NCBI GenBank assembly: GCA_002340325.1
Contig: DDLV01000018.1
Span: 18,313 to 82,312, forward strand
Source of the DNA: Glaciecola sp. UBA2563
GTDB taxonomy: Bacteria > Pseudomonadota > Gammaproteobacteria > Enterobacterales > Alteromonadaceae
Direction: 5' to 3'
DNA: 64,000 bases
Shown: positions 9,583 through 18,864 of the stretch, piece after piece
How positions within the stretch are numbered: position 1 is the first letter of the stretch
Layout of the letters: every line of letters starts with the position of its first letter
The notes under the pieces: generated by a model
What the model was told of the DNA's origin: nothing
The model's input: the letters and a program-made list of their open reading frames with translations, nothing else
Databases searched by the model: none
Program-made: the position numbers and the translations under genes

Positions 9583-9930
9583 AGATTTTCAACACTAATT
9601 TCTGGGATTAAGCTGCTCATGTATATAGTGTTTTATTAGCGAATAAACAACCACAAAAGAATTAATTCAAAAACAGCTATTCAGATAATCGACGTTTGCG
9701 TCATCAAAAGCATAACTGACTATCAGTGCTTTCATGGATGAATTAAAAGCATATGACTAAAGTTGTACATATAACATTATGTTAACTTTTCCAATTTTAT
9801 TATGACACTGTTATTGTACTTAGGTTGTGTTACCCCTAATTTTCAATTCTCAAGGGGCTAAATCGATAAGTGTTAGCCTATCAAGTGGCGTGAATTGAGC
9901 TCACTAAAATAGTTTTTCGGAAATAACAAT
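9583..9930. other. Divergent intergenic region trmL / acuI
   Basis: This spacer must hold promoters for both flanking genes, but I find no convincing sigma-70 pair. It is AT-rich, with a hairpin GGCTAA/TTAGCC at 9856-9878 upstream of acuI. No open frame here has coding character. Confidence 0.4.
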
Positions 9931-10914
9931 ATGACTAAAGGCGTTGTAATCACCAATACAGACGGCAACTATGCCGCTTCAGTAACAGATATAGAACCCA
10001 TTGCTCTCAACGAAGGAGAAGTGAGGATAGATGTTTCTCACAGTACCATAAACTACAAAGATGCTCTGGCAATTACTGGCAAAGGAAAAATCATCAGAGA
10101 CTTTCCAATGACGCCAGGCATAGACTGCGTCGGCGCAGTCTCAGAATCACTTGATGATAACTTTACGGTAGGTGATGTTGTTGTACTCAACGGATTCGGT
10201 TGCGGTGAAAGAAGCCCTGGTGGCTTGACACAATCAGCAGTAATCTCTGGTAAGCATCTGATCAAGCTGCCAGATAATATTGCGCCTGAAAACACCATGA
10301 TGCTTGGTACAGCAGGTTATACGGCAATGCTATGCGTTATTGCCCTACAAAACGCAGGTGTTACGCCAGAAGATGGTGAAGTACTTGTCACAGGCGCAAA
10401 CGGTGGTGTTGGAAGTGTATCGGTGATGTTGTTAAGTAAACTGGGTTATACCGTCGTTGCATCAACTGGGAGGCCTGAAGAAAGTGACTTTTTGCATGGG
10501 CTTGGCGCGAGTAGCATTATTGCGCGAGATGAGCTAAATCAACCAGGAAGACCATTAGGTAAAGAGCGATGGGCAGGCGTTGTTGATTCGCTGGGCAGTC
10601 ATACCTTGGCTAATGCATGTGCGACAACCAAATACGGTGGCGCAGTCGCCGCTTGCGGCCTAGCACAAGGAATGGACCTTACCGCCAGTGTGGCACCGTT
10701 TATCTTACGCGGCGTTAAGCTGCTGGGTATTGATTCTGTTTATCGACCGATTGCCGACCGTCAAGAAGCATGGGCGAAACTGGCTGAACTCATCGATATA
10801 GATAAGCTCAATGAGTTGTCCACTACGATCGGTTTGGATGAGGTCATACCAACGGCAGAGAAACTTCTCGCAGGACAAGTACGCGGTCGCATTTTAGTCG
10901 ATATGCACGCTTAG
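9931..10914 (+). CDS. acuI: Acryloyl-CoA reductase / YhdH-type quinone oxidoreductase
   Basis: A 327-residue zinc-independent medium-chain dehydrogenase. The N-terminus has the family pattern SHSTINYKDALAITGKGKI, followed by PGIDCVGAV, and the NADPH-binding Rossmann loop is VTGANGGVGSV. The EERSPGGL-like element is represented by GCGERSPGGL. Enzymes of this YhdH/AcuI group reduce acryloyl-CoA to propionyl-CoA and protect marine bacteria using dimethylsulfoniopropionate from acrylate. No other dimethylsulfoniopropionate gene is adjacent, so the physiological role here is inferred only from the family. Confidence 0.9.
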   Translation: MTKGVVITNTDGNYAASVTDIEPIALNEGEVRIDVSHSTINYKDALAITGKGKIIRDFPMTPGIDCVGAVSESLDDNFTVGDVVVLNGFGCGERSPGGLTQSAVISGKHLIKLPDNIAPENTMMLGTAGYTAMLCVIALQNAGVTPEDGEVLVTGANGGVGSVSVMLLSKLGYTVVASTGRPEESDFLHGLGASSIIARDELNQPGRPLGKERWAGVVDSLGSHTLANACATTKYGGAVAACGLAQGMDLTASVAPFILRGVKLLGIDSVYRPIADRQEAWAKLAELIDIDKLNELSTTIGLDEVIPTAEKLLAGQVRGRILVDMHA

Positions 10915-10923
10915 TTTCGATTG

Positions 10924-10946
10924 GGGAGAAACTTAACATTTCTCCC
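10924..10946 (+). terminator. Hairpin after acuI
   Basis: GGGAGAAA at 10924-10931 and TTTCTCCC at 10939-10946 form a perfect eight-base stem with a seven-base loop, nine bases after the acuI stop. It lacks a clean T tract, so it may be a weak terminator or a transcript-stabilising 3' hairpin. Confidence 0.5.
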
Positions 10947-11084
10947 TGTATTCCCCCAATAGACCTCATCAAATACGTTTTGATAGGCTACAAGTATCTT
11001 TTCGCGCTTTATGGCAAGCAAGTTGATAAGCGTCTATTCTTTTTTAATCTCCAATCAATGCCTAAAACAGCAGATATCCAAAAA

Positions 11085-12965
11085 ATGAATCCGCTCAAAA
11101 ATCTGTTAATGATACCTTTCGGTATTCTTACTTTAATGGTTTGTGTTAGTTCTGCGTTTGCAACACCACAATTCTCTTGGGATGAACTTTGCGCAGTAGA
11201 TGTGTGTCGAGCAACAGGACACGATGGCGTTTATAATGTTGATATTGCGCCTGATAGCACGCGTTTGGCAGTAGAAGTAAAACGCGCTGACAAAAGTGGA
11301 ATTTACATCATTGAAAGCGATGGACAATCGCGTTGGTTAAGTACTGGTAACCAACCACAATGGTTACCAGATGGCGAGCAAATACTCTATCTTTTAAACA
11401 ACAATCTTTATATCTATAGCCTTAGCAAACAAACTTCCACAGCAATAACAACTGAATGGAACGACATCCATTCAGCTAAAGTTTCACCAGATGGTCGTTA
11501 CGTTGCGTTCGCAAGTTTTGCGTCTAACGCACATGAAATTTATCTATTGGATTTAAGCAATGAATTACCCGCATCGAAGCTAACAAAAAATGCAATGCCA
11601 AAGGATGAAGTTCGCTTGGGATTTAGTTGGTCACCTGATAGTCAGCACATCGCTTTTTTTTCAAATCTAAACGATGAACACTCTGATGACCTTTGGATCA
11701 TAAATGTATCAACTCAGCAGCAGACGCTGTTAACTAATGACATGATGGGACATGGTGAGCCGGCGTTTTCACCCGACGGAAAACACATAGCATTTTATGC
11801 CACCCCAAAATCCGGGACGTGGTACTCAGAGTTGATGGATATAGTGTTAGTTGATATCCAAAGTATACAAAACCGCGTTATCGATATGCAGATTACTGCT
11901 CGCGAGCCTGGCTCTCCAGTTTGGAGTCGAGATGGACAAAACTTGTTTTTTCCAAATCATTCCAGGGGCTCAATAGAACTTTGGACAGTTGCTGCAAAAG
12001 GCGGCGTTGCAACAAGAATCACTCACAATGGCGGCCTAATACACGATTGGGATATGAGCCAGGATGGCAGTCAGTTTGCCGTCGTGCGGTCTACCGCCAT
12101 TCGAGGAAGAGAAGTGGAGCTGATGTCGTCAATAGGTGGAAGTCCAATACTGACAACAGAATTCTCTACAAATTGGAAAGGCGTTGTAGAACCCGAAGAA
12201 GTCAGCTTTAAGGCAAACGACGGCATGTATATTCAGGGCTTTGTGTTCTACCCGCCTGACTTTGACGATTCTCAAACGTACCCAGCCTTGGTGCAAGTGC
12301 ATGGCGGTGGAACGCATTCTTATTACAATGGCCTAAATTTAGTTGAGCAGCGATTAGCGCAACTCGGCTATGTTGTAATAGCTGTTAATTATCGGGGTGG
12401 CTCAGGTTTTGGTCGAAAGTTTCAAGATCTTGGCATCAATGATTGGGCCAATACACAAGCGCTCGATGCCGCCGCAAGTGCCCAATTTATCCGCCAGCAA
12501 AAATGGAGCAATAACAAAGTTGGCATTTACGGTTACAGCTACGGGGGAATTATAAGTCTTGCCGCCGTGGCAAGAGCGCCTGATGCTTTCGATGCCGCTG
12601 TCCCAATGGGCGGGATATATGATTTTGCCAGTGCTTACGAAAATGAAAATAGGCTGATTCGCTTATTTATACGTTACGGTCACAGCGGTACGCCAGTAGA
12701 GCAGTCTCAGCATTACGACATCAGCAACACCATCAAGCGACTAGACGCTGTTAAAACACCCATTCTATTGATGCACGGTGAGAAAGATTCGATAGCGCCT
12801 TTCAATCAGTTTGTACAAGCCCGCGAAGCATTAGAAAAGCATGGCAAAACGTTTGAATCTCATAGTTATGCAAACGAACCCCATCGCTTTCGCGAGGTTG
12901 CAAATCGCGTAGACATGTACACAAGGCTTGAGGCATGGATGGACAAATACCTTAAGACACCTTAG
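11085..12965 (+). CDS. Exported S9 prolyl-oligopeptidase-family serine peptidase
   Basis: The reading frame is open from a TTG at 10980, but the ATG at 11085 gives a clean signal peptide (LLMIPFGILTLMVCVSSAFA), so I choose it, giving 626 residues. An N-terminal TolB-like beta-propeller at about 30-360 has repeated SPDGRYVAF, SPDSQHIAF and SPDGKHIAF blades. The C-terminal alpha/beta-hydrolase domain has the nucleophile Ser485 in GYSYGG, Asp568 in HGEKDS and His600 in EPHRF. It probably cleaves peptides in the periplasm or outside the cell. The stop overlaps the convergent cyclase gene by 14 bases. Confidence 0.9.
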   Translation: MNPLKNLLMIPFGILTLMVCVSSAFATPQFSWDELCAVDVCRATGHDGVYNVDIAPDSTRLAVEVKRADKSGIYIIESDGQSRWLSTGNQPQWLPDGEQILYLLNNNLYIYSLSKQTSTAITTEWNDIHSAKVSPDGRYVAFASFASNAHEIYLLDLSNELPASKLTKNAMPKDEVRLGFSWSPDSQHIAFFSNLNDEHSDDLWIINVSTQQQTLLTNDMMGHGEPAFSPDGKHIAFYATPKSGTWYSELMDIVLVDIQSIQNRVIDMQITAREPGSPVWSRDGQNLFFPNHSRGSIELWTVAAKGGVATRITHNGGLIHDWDMSQDGSQFAVVRSTAIRGREVELMSSIGGSPILTTEFSTNWKGVVEPEEVSFKANDGMYIQGFVFYPPDFDDSQTYPALVQVHGGGTHSYYNGLNLVEQRLAQLGYVVIAVNYRGGSGFGRKFQDLGINDWANTQALDAAASAQFIRQQKWSNNKVGIYGYSYGGIISLAAVARAPDAFDAAVPMGGIYDFASAYENENRLIRLFIRYGHSGTPVEQSQHYDISNTIKRLDAVKTPILLMHGEKDSIAPFNQFVQAREALEKHGKTFESHSYANEPHRFREVANRVDMYTRLEAWMDKYLKTP

Positions 12966-14148
12966 TTTTTTCTGACGAAGCAGTTTGATAAGTAACGCGA
13001 TTTCGGCCGTTTTGTTTCGCCTCATACATTAATTCGTCCGCACGTGAATAAAGTTGGTCCAATGTTTCAGACGAACCCAGTTGAACTACACCTATGCTTG
13101 CCGTTATTTTTCGAGCGAATTCAACACTGCCTTTTTCAAATGATATCTGATTGAGTTCGGACGCGAATTTTTTAATCATTACTTTGGCTGCGATGAGATC
13201 TGTACTGTTGAGTAAAACCCCAAACTCCTCACCACCTAATCGAGTAACAATATCAAGTGGACGATGGAATACGCGTTTTAAGCATTCTGCAACCTTGATT
13301 AGTACAATGTCGCCTTGATCGTGACCATATTTATCGTTTATTGATTTAAAGTGGTCTAGGTCAATAATGATAAATGTAAGTGGTTTGCAGTTTTGTACTG
13401 CGTCTTCTAACAAACGTTGTCCAAATTCTCGATAATAACGTCTATTTCCTGTTTCTGTGAGCGGATCAGTAAAAGAACGTAACTCCATGAGTTTAAAACT
13501 TATAAAGGCACTTCGGTAACCCTTTTCTTTATAGTATCCACCCGCAATGGCACTGAAAAATACAATGAGTAAGGTAGCGATCAACATGCCCGTGATAGTG
13601 TCCGACACACCAACCATAAGAAAATATAAACCCAATATTACTGACATTGAGCAAATCGCCAATACCATCATTTGTCGAAAAACAGCGCCTACCGGTAATA
13701 CAAGTACTGGGGCTATCAATACGACAGGAAACAATGCCGATCTGTAAACGCCATCAACGTGGTAAATATTCGACAGAATTGATGTCATGCAAGTCAGCAT
13801 AAAATAGCTCACCATGACAAGCTTTGGATGACGCGAATGATACTTTTTTATAATGACCGCACTTGAAATGAGCAGCAAAAGCAAAACTGTTGTTCGAATT
13901 GTGATGACGGTTTCAAATAACGGCAATCCCCAAATCAAACGTTGAGAATCTGTAAGCCGATAAATATCGGCGACTAGAAATAGCGACCATATACCACACA
14001 TTAGCAGCAGCACAATCCAAGTAGCTCGTTTTTCTTGAGCTTGGATCCAACTTGTGTATTGAGCCTCTAATGTTTTGGGAAAGGACATACGTATTGTGCG
14101 TCGTTGCAACAATTCGTTCAGCTCACTGATTTGTGACGCAATGTGCAA
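12952..14148 (-). CDS. Membrane-bound diguanylate cyclase
   Basis: A 398-residue protein with about six membrane helices between residues 43 and 205 and a C-terminal GGDEF domain at about 222-390. The active-site motif is GGEEF at 305-309, a functional variant, and an inhibitory site RPLD lies at 296-299, exactly the RxxD spacing that gives product inhibition. DLDHFKSINDKYGHDQGD is the GTP- and metal-binding region. It should make cyclic di-GMP at the inner membrane in response to an unknown signal sensed by the membrane part. No operon partner is evident. Confidence 0.93.
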   Translation of the reverse strand: MHIASQISELNELLQRRTIRMSFPKTLEAQYTSWIQAQEKRATWIVLLLMCGIWSLFLVADIYRLTDSQRLIWGLPLFETVITIRTTVLLLLLISSAVIIKKYHSRHPKLVMVSYFMLTCMTSILSNIYHVDGVYRSALFPVVLIAPVLVLPVGAVFRQMMVLAICSMSVILGLYFLMVGVSDTITGMLIATLLIVFFSAIAGGYYKEKGYRSAFISFKLMELRSFTDPLTETGNRRYYREFGQRLLEDAVQNCKPLTFIIIDLDHFKSINDKYGHDQGDIVLIKVAECLKRVFHRPLDIVTRLGGEEFGVLLNSTDLIAAKVMIKKFASELNQISFEKGSVEFARKITASIGVVQLGSSETLDQLYSRADELMYEAKQNGRNRVTYQTASSEKTKVS

Positions 14149-14216
14149 AATATTTTATGTATTGCTTTTTTTACTTATTGTTAAAATATCGGCCGAAGTT
14201 ACTAAAAATAAACACC

Positions 14217-14233
14217 CCCTTTCTAGAAAAGGG
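14217..14233 (-). terminator. Possible terminator downstream of pldB
   Basis: CCCTTT and AAAGGG form a six-base stem around a five-base loop. On the minus strand the hairpin is followed by GTGTTTATTTTTA, a broken T tract, so it could end the cpxR-cpxA-pldB transcript. Confidence 0.4.
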
Positions 14234-14319
14234 TTGTCTATAACGTAAACTTTACGATGGCAATAAAATGAAGAAACTTCACATTCTCTTTTTCGACTAG
14301 AGACAATAAAAACATTTGC

Positions 14320-15312
14320 TTACTTGCTGTATTCATTGAATAGATGAAAAATATGATCGAGAGCAAGATCGCGCATAGCATCGCGTTCAAATAGGATTTC
14401 GTGTCTTGCGCCGTCGATGTCAATCAAATTGCAGCTTTTGGCGCTGCCTGAGAAACGTTGGATGGCAGCATTATCAACAATTTGCTCCTCCATTGCGCGC
14501 AATATTGTGATTGGGACATCAATTTTATTCGCATTATCAGACACAAATTGCATGAGCTTTAATGCTTCGATTAACCATTTATTGCTGATACCACCGAGCT
14601 GTAAAGTTACATCTTCACCATGCGTTTTCATAAAAAAGCCATACCTCACTTTTGAAGAAGATAGCTGATTATCCCCAAAATCGGTTGGTTTAAATTCACT
14701 TTGTCCCACAAAAAAACTCGGTGAAGCGCCAGTAAGATTCTCTTTCAATAGGCCAAGTTTGGCTATGACTGATGCAAGCGCGGCAGGAATGGGGGCTTTT
14801 ATGCCTAGCATCGGCGCGCACAATACCGCACTTTTAAACACAGTTGGCATTCTTATAATTGCGCCTGCCCCAATTGCACCGCCCATCGAATGCGCCAACA
14901 AATGTAAAGGCAACTGCGACGGGAATAAACGCGCAATCAGTGTCTCAACAATAATTTCCACATCATTTAAATAATCATTAAAGTCATCAACATGTCCGAT
15001 TTGAGAGTTAGATTTTGGACGTGTGGACATGCCCTGCCCTCTATGATCATAAATCAATATACCATACCCAGAGTGAACAAGTTGATAGCATAATTCAGCG
15101 TATTTAACGACAGATTCTGAACGACCAGGCATAACCAAAATAACTGCCTTGGCGTCATCTGGTAGAGCATAGCGATAGTGGATTTGTGTATTATCGCCAA
15201 CATCTAGATTGCCGTTTTGGATATTGGCAATAAATGGCAAATAGACATTGGGATAGTTATTTACCAGGTCTTCTTCGCTGCTGTGAGCAAATGAACGTTC
15301 AATCATTATCAA
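14320..15312 (-). CDS. pldB: Lysophospholipase L2-like alpha/beta hydrolase
   Basis: A 330-residue alpha/beta hydrolase with the PldB hallmark run: GRSES-VKYAEL, LIYDHRGQGMS, GHVDDFNDY and the nucleophile elbow LAHSMGGAIG with Ser142. The acid and His are probably the Asp and His late in the sequence (IDGARHEIL). PldB-type enzymes remove the remaining acyl chain from lysophospholipids. No signal peptide is visible. It overlaps the end of the sensor kinase gene by 14 bases, so it is the third gene of a cpxR-cpxA-pldB operon, which suggests lipid repair is coupled to envelope stress. A monoacylglycerol lipase activity cannot be excluded. Confidence 0.85.
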   Translation of the reverse strand: MIMIERSFAHSSEEDLVNNYPNVYLPFIANIQNGNLDVGDNTQIHYRYALPDDAKAVILVMPGRSESVVKYAELCYQLVHSGYGILIYDHRGQGMSTRPKSNSQIGHVDDFNDYLNDVEIIVETLIARLFPSQLPLHLLAHSMGGAIGAGAIIRMPTVFKSAVLCAPMLGIKAPIPAALASVIAKLGLLKENLTGASPSFFVGQSEFKPTDFGDNQLSSSKVRYGFFMKTHGEDVTLQLGGISNKWLIEALKLMQFVSDNANKIDVPITILRAMEEQIVDNAAIQRFSGSAKSCNLIDIDGARHEILFERDAMRDLALDHIFHLFNEYSK

Positions 15313-16699
15313 TTAGAATTTCAATCAAAACGGTTAGACCACCAAGGCGAGACGGTGCCCATTGTATACCGCCGCCATGCATTTTGGCGCCCGCGTCTGC
15401 TATCGCAAGCCCTAAGCCATAGCTATTGTGTACTTGAGCCGAATCGTTAGCATAGTTAAATGGCTTTAAAAAATTCGCAAACGCGTCCTTGGTTGCACCT
15501 TTTCCATCGTCCGAAATGAAAATCTTTACTCGGTTATCAAAGGTACTGACGTCAATTTGGATAACTTCTTTTGCGAACCTTAATGCGTTTCTCAAGATGT
15601 TTTCAATACAGCTATCAAAGGATTGTAGATGCAATGCTAACTCAATCTCTGGGACATCAGAGACAATCAATTTTTTGGACGCCGATTTTACTTCGATGCT
15701 TAGCGAGTCTGTGAGTTTTGCAAGTGCTGCTTCAAGTGAGCATTTGACAAACGAAGGCTTATTCGCGTTCGATAGTTCTCCAAGCGACATACGCGCAAGC
15801 TCTATCGCCTGCCCAATCAATTTATCCATGATTTGAATTTCATTTTCAATTCGATTTGCATTAACTTCGATACTCTCTTGGCTGGCATTTTCCGCCAACA
15901 TTGCGCTGGCTAAATGTAATCGCGTAAGAGGCGTTCTGAGTTCATGTGAAATGTTCGCCATCAGCCGTTGCTGCTGTTCAATGCTTTGTGAAAGCCTCGT
16001 CGACATTTGGTTAAAATCCTTTGCCAGTTGCCCTATTTCATCTCTTCTTGTGTCATATCCAATAAGTTTTGTTTCAAGGTTGCCTTGACTAATATGCCTT
16101 ATAACCTGCTGGAACTGCTTTAATGGCGTTGCCAAACGCCATGCTAATACTGCACATAACACGGTGCCAACAACCAACATAAAAATAAGCGCTGGCAAAA
16201 AGTTTTTTGCTAATTGCTCATCTCTTCGAAGCACTCGTGCGTTAAACACAACATAGTTTGAAAACTCACCCTCTAGTTTAAATGGTCCCATTATTTCTAA
16301 GGGTGGTTTGCGAATAATCAGAACATCGTCAGAAGCCGATAGTTCCATCATATGCTTTCGATGACGAAATTTCGGCTCTCGTAATAATGTCTCTGGAAAA
16401 GAAACAACAATCTCATCATTGATAGTATCAATGATGGTCGAAAGTGGATAACGTCTAGTACTTGAGCGTCTAACTGCTCGATGAATCGGTACGCCCCGCT
16501 CAACCAAAGACTGTAATTGTGAAACACTCCTTTGATGTTTTTCAATCATTGATGCATCTGCCAGTGAAATACGATTGTTATCGTTGACCAGTTTTCCAAT
16601 AAAAAATGCTGTCACTAGCATCAGAATAACGGTCAACCAAAACCATAAGAAAATCTTACCAAAGAGACTGGTAAATGGATTTTTGATGTTTAGCTTCAA
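15299..16699 (-). CDS. cpxA: CpxA-type sensor histidine kinase
   Basis: A 466-residue inner-membrane kinase: helix one at about 13-35, a periplasmic sensor domain to about 165, helix two at about 167-188, a HAMP linker at about 190-242, a HisKA domain with phosphoacceptor His252 in ISHELRTPLTRL, and an ATPase domain with the N-box ENILRNALRFA, G1 ISDDGKGA and G2 YGLGLAIADAGA. The H-box and N-box closely resemble CpxA. It overlaps the regulator gene by four bases (ATGA type) and pldB by 14 bases. Together with the divergent CpxP-like gene this supports an envelope-stress role. Confidence 0.9.
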   Translation of the reverse strand: MKLNIKNPFTSLFGKIFLWFWLTVILMLVTAFFIGKLVNDNNRISLADASMIEKHQRSVSQLQSLVERGVPIHRAVRRSSTRRYPLSTIIDTINDEIVVSFPETLLREPKFRHRKHMMELSASDDVLIIRKPPLEIMGPFKLEGEFSNYVVFNARVLRRDEQLAKNFLPALIFMLVVGTVLCAVLAWRLATPLKQFQQVIRHISQGNLETKLIGYDTRRDEIGQLAKDFNQMSTRLSQSIEQQQRLMANISHELRTPLTRLHLASAMLAENASQESIEVNANRIENEIQIMDKLIGQAIELARMSLGELSNANKPSFVKCSLEAALAKLTDSLSIEVKSASKKLIVSDVPEIELALHLQSFDSCIENILRNALRFAKEVIQIDVSTFDNRVKIFISDDGKGATKDAFANFLKPFNYANDSAQVHNSYGLGLAIADAGAKMHGGGIQWAPSRLGGLTVLIEILIDND

Positions 16700-17385
16700 A
16701 GCAAGTCACTCTTAAACAAGTAGCCGTTACCTCTTACCGTTTTGATGACGTTTTCCACTCCTTTTTCAGTAAGTTTTTTTCTAAGGTTACTGATGTGCAT
16801 ATCCAAACTTCTATCATGAACCGCTAATCGCCTTCCGAGAACTTCTCTTGATAAATGGTCTTTGCTAACAAGCCGTCCTCTGTTTTTCATCAACTGCGCC
16901 AACAACATAAACTCTGTACTTGTCATTTCAACGCGCTCACCGTTCACCTGAACTTCTTGTGTGCCTGTATTCAAATGAATCCCATGAACAGAGATTGAAT
17001 CTTGATTGGCCAAAATACCGTGTGGAAGTAGACGCCGCGTCAACGCTTTTATTCGAGCGACAAGCTCTCTGTGATTAAACGGTTTTGGAAGATAGTCATC
17101 TGCGCCTAACTCAAGCCCTAAGATTCGATCGTGATCGTCACCTCGCGCCGTTAGCATAATCACTGGCACCGCAGAGAATTTTCTAATCTCTGTCAACGCT
17201 GCGAACCCATCTATTTCTGGCATCATCACGTCCAACAATAACAAGTCTGGATTAAGAGTCTTGATTCTCTCAATCCCTTGCACAGGATTATTCTCAACAA
17301 ACACTTCATAGCTATTTTGTTGTAGATATTCAGACAATAAGTTGGTCAAGCTTAGATCATCGTCGATGATCAATATTTGGTGCAT
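16696..17385 (-). CDS. cpxR: CpxR-type OmpR-family response regulator
   Basis: A 229-residue regulator with a receiver domain at about 1-120 (acidic pocket Asp8-Asp9, phosphoacceptor Asp52 in LLLLDVMMPEIDG, the MLTARGDDHDRILGLELGADDYLPKPFN run) and a C-terminal winged helix at about 130-227 (VEMTSTEFMLLAQLMKNRG, DRSLDMHISNLRKKL, GNGYLF). The receiver is very similar to CpxR over its length. It is the first gene of the cpxR-cpxA-pldB operon and divergent from a Spy/CpxP-like gene across 240 bases. Confidence 0.92.
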   Translation of the reverse strand: MHQILIIDDDLSLTNLLSEYLQQNSYEVFVENNPVQGIERIKTLNPDLLLLDVMMPEIDGFAALTEIRKFSAVPVIMLTARGDDHDRILGLELGADDYLPKPFNHRELVARIKALTRRLLPHGILANQDSISVHGIHLNTGTQEVQVNGERVEMTSTEFMLLAQLMKNRGRLVSKDHLSREVLGRRLAVHDRSLDMHISNLRKKLTEKGVENVIKTVRGNGYLFKSDLL

Positions 17386-17540
17386 GATGTTATACTCACT
17401 CAGATTTTTTGCTTTGGTAGATCAAGGTTCTTCTAAAATTATCCAATCCCTAGCCATATAGTTGTAAGATAGTAGCTTTCAAACTAGCGATGGCAATCTA
17501 GGGTACAATTATGCAAAGAGAAAAGAGACTATAAATAAGA

Positions 17541-17556
17541 TTTACACAATCTTTAC
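17541..17556 (-). promoter_or_regulatory. Candidate CpxR-binding site
   Basis: On the minus strand this reads GTAAAGATTGTGTAAA: two direct GTAAA half-sites separated by six bases, matching the CpxR consensus of tandem GTAAA with a short spacer. It lies 70 bases upstream of the CpxP/Spy-like start and in the divergent region with cpxR, the expected place for autoregulation. Confidence 0.6.
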
Positions 17557-17625
17557 AGTACCTTGGCTTTACTTTGCATTCGATGGAGTACTCTTTCACC
17601 GTACAAACTAAAAAGGTGAACTTCA

Positions 17626-18372
17626 ATGAAAAAGACTATCGTTTTAACACTTGTAATTTTAGGTCTAGCTGCGCCCACTGCTGTGCTTGCAACATCTATG
17701 ACAGACAACAAGAGAATGCGAATTTTCGCAGGCCTCGACTTGTCCAATGAACAAAAGCAAGACATTAGAGAGATAATGCGCCAGATGCGACAAGATAACG
17801 CCATTTACGCTGGCGAGAAGCAGGATACACATAATCAGATGCAACAGTTAATGTCGCTTCCAGAATGGGATGAAGCCGTCGCTGAGCAACTACTTTCAAC
17901 CAGTATAGATACTCGTTTGGTATTGGAAACTAATCGCGCCTTTGCCAGACATCAGGTTGCTAATCTTTTAGATGAAGACCAGTTAACCGAAATAGAGTCA
18001 CGTTGGAATGATGGAGAAATGCGAGATAGACGTGAACACATGGAGCGCAAAATGGCCCGCCGTCTCAATCTAACTGACGAGCAACAATCGCAAGCCGCGG
18101 ATATAATGAGCCGACAAAAAGCGCTTCTAGCCGCCTATGAAGACCAGCTCAAAGAACACAGAATGGCAGAAAAAGCACTGATTAGAGCCGACGAGTTTGA
18201 CCGAGATGCTTACGTTGCTTTAAATGATGCGTTTAAACAAACACAACTGGAGATTGCACTGCTTCGCGCTAAAACTCGTTACGATATGGCTCAAATACTT
18301 ACCGATGAACAACGCGAAAAAGCAGCAAAACAGCGGTCTAAAATTAGAAACAAAATGAAAAATCGTTCTTAA
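17626..18372 (+). CDS. CpxP/Spy-like periplasmic LTXXQ-motif protein
   Basis: A 248-residue protein with a cleavable signal peptide (KKTIVLTLVILGLAAPTAVLA) and an entirely helical, charged mature part. Two copies of the LTXXQ region are visible: LSNEQKQDIREIMRQMR and LDEDQLTEI, then LTDEQQSQAADIM and LTDEQREKAAK. At about 225 mature residues it is longer than CpxP or Spy (about 140), so it looks like a tandem or fused version. Family members act as chaperones and CpxP inhibits CpxA. The position divergent from cpxR, with a CpxR-like site between, supports that assignment. An AAGGTGA ribosome site precedes the ATG. Confidence 0.85.
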   Translation: MKKTIVLTLVILGLAAPTAVLATSMTDNKRMRIFAGLDLSNEQKQDIREIMRQMRQDNAIYAGEKQDTHNQMQQLMSLPEWDEAVAEQLLSTSIDTRLVLETNRAFARHQVANLLDEDQLTEIESRWNDGEMRDRREHMERKMARRLNLTDEQQSQAADIMSRQKALLAAYEDQLKEHRMAEKALIRADEFDRDAYVALNDAFKQTQLEIALLRAKTRYDMAQILTDEQREKAAKQRSKIRNKMKNRS

Positions 18373-18409
18373 TAACGAATCAGACCTTTACATTCACCGC
18401 AAATCTTAC

Positions 18410-18442
18410 AAAAGGCTCACGGAACATCGCGTTGAGCCTTTT
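18410..18442. terminator. Bidirectional intrinsic terminator
   Basis: AAAAGGCTCA at 18410-18419 and TGAGCCTTTT at 18433-18442 form a ten-base stem flanked by A and T runs on both sides. It sits between the CpxP/Spy-like gene and the convergent VOC gene and can serve both. Confidence 0.85.
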
Positions 18443-18455
18443 CTATTGTCGGCAG

Positions 18456-18815
18456 TTATACGCGTTGTTCAGACCAAACAGCAAATTCATTCCCACTTGG
18501 TTCTTTAAAATGAAAACGACAACCACCGGGAAACTCAAAAATATCTTGGATAATTTCGCCTCCATGATGCTGTACTTCTTCCAGAGTCGACACAATATCT
18601 TTGCTGTAAAAGACAAGTAACGCACCGCCATTTTTCGTTTCAGAAGCCATATCAGCTTTGTAAAAGCCTCCATCTAACCCTTCGTTTAAAAACGCGGTAT
18701 AGTCTTCTCCGTAATCGACAAACTGCCAATTAAACGCGGCAGAAAAAAAGGCCTTGGTTGCAGCTAGGTCAGTGGCTGCGAATTCGACGTAATTCAGTTT
18801 TTTATGTTCATCCAT
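18456..18815 (-). CDS. VOC family protein (glyoxalase/bleomycin-resistance fold)
   Basis: A 119-residue single-domain protein with two beta-alpha-beta-beta-beta halves: LNYVEFAATDLAATKAFFSA then LLVFYSKDIVSTLEEVQHHGG and FPGGCRFHFKEPSGNEFAVW. The final FKEPSGNEFAVW strand carries the usual metal-ligand Glu. Members range from isomerases to antibiotic-binding proteins and this one has no assignable substrate. It lies 49 bases downstream of the GNAT gene on the same strand, so the two are probably cotranscribed. Confidence 0.85.
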   Translation of the reverse strand: MDEHKKLNYVEFAATDLAATKAFFSAAFNWQFVDYGEDYTAFLNEGLDGGFYKADMASETKNGGALLVFYSKDIVSTLEEVQHHGGEIIQDIFEFPGGCRFHFKEPSGNEFAVWSEQRV

Positions 18816-18864
18816 CTTGGCTGTATTTCCGATATTTAAGGTATGTTTTTATATTCAGGAGAAT

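Noticed and set aside
10980..11084. TTG extension of the S9 peptidase
   Set aside because: Would place 35 odd residues before a well-formed signal peptide.
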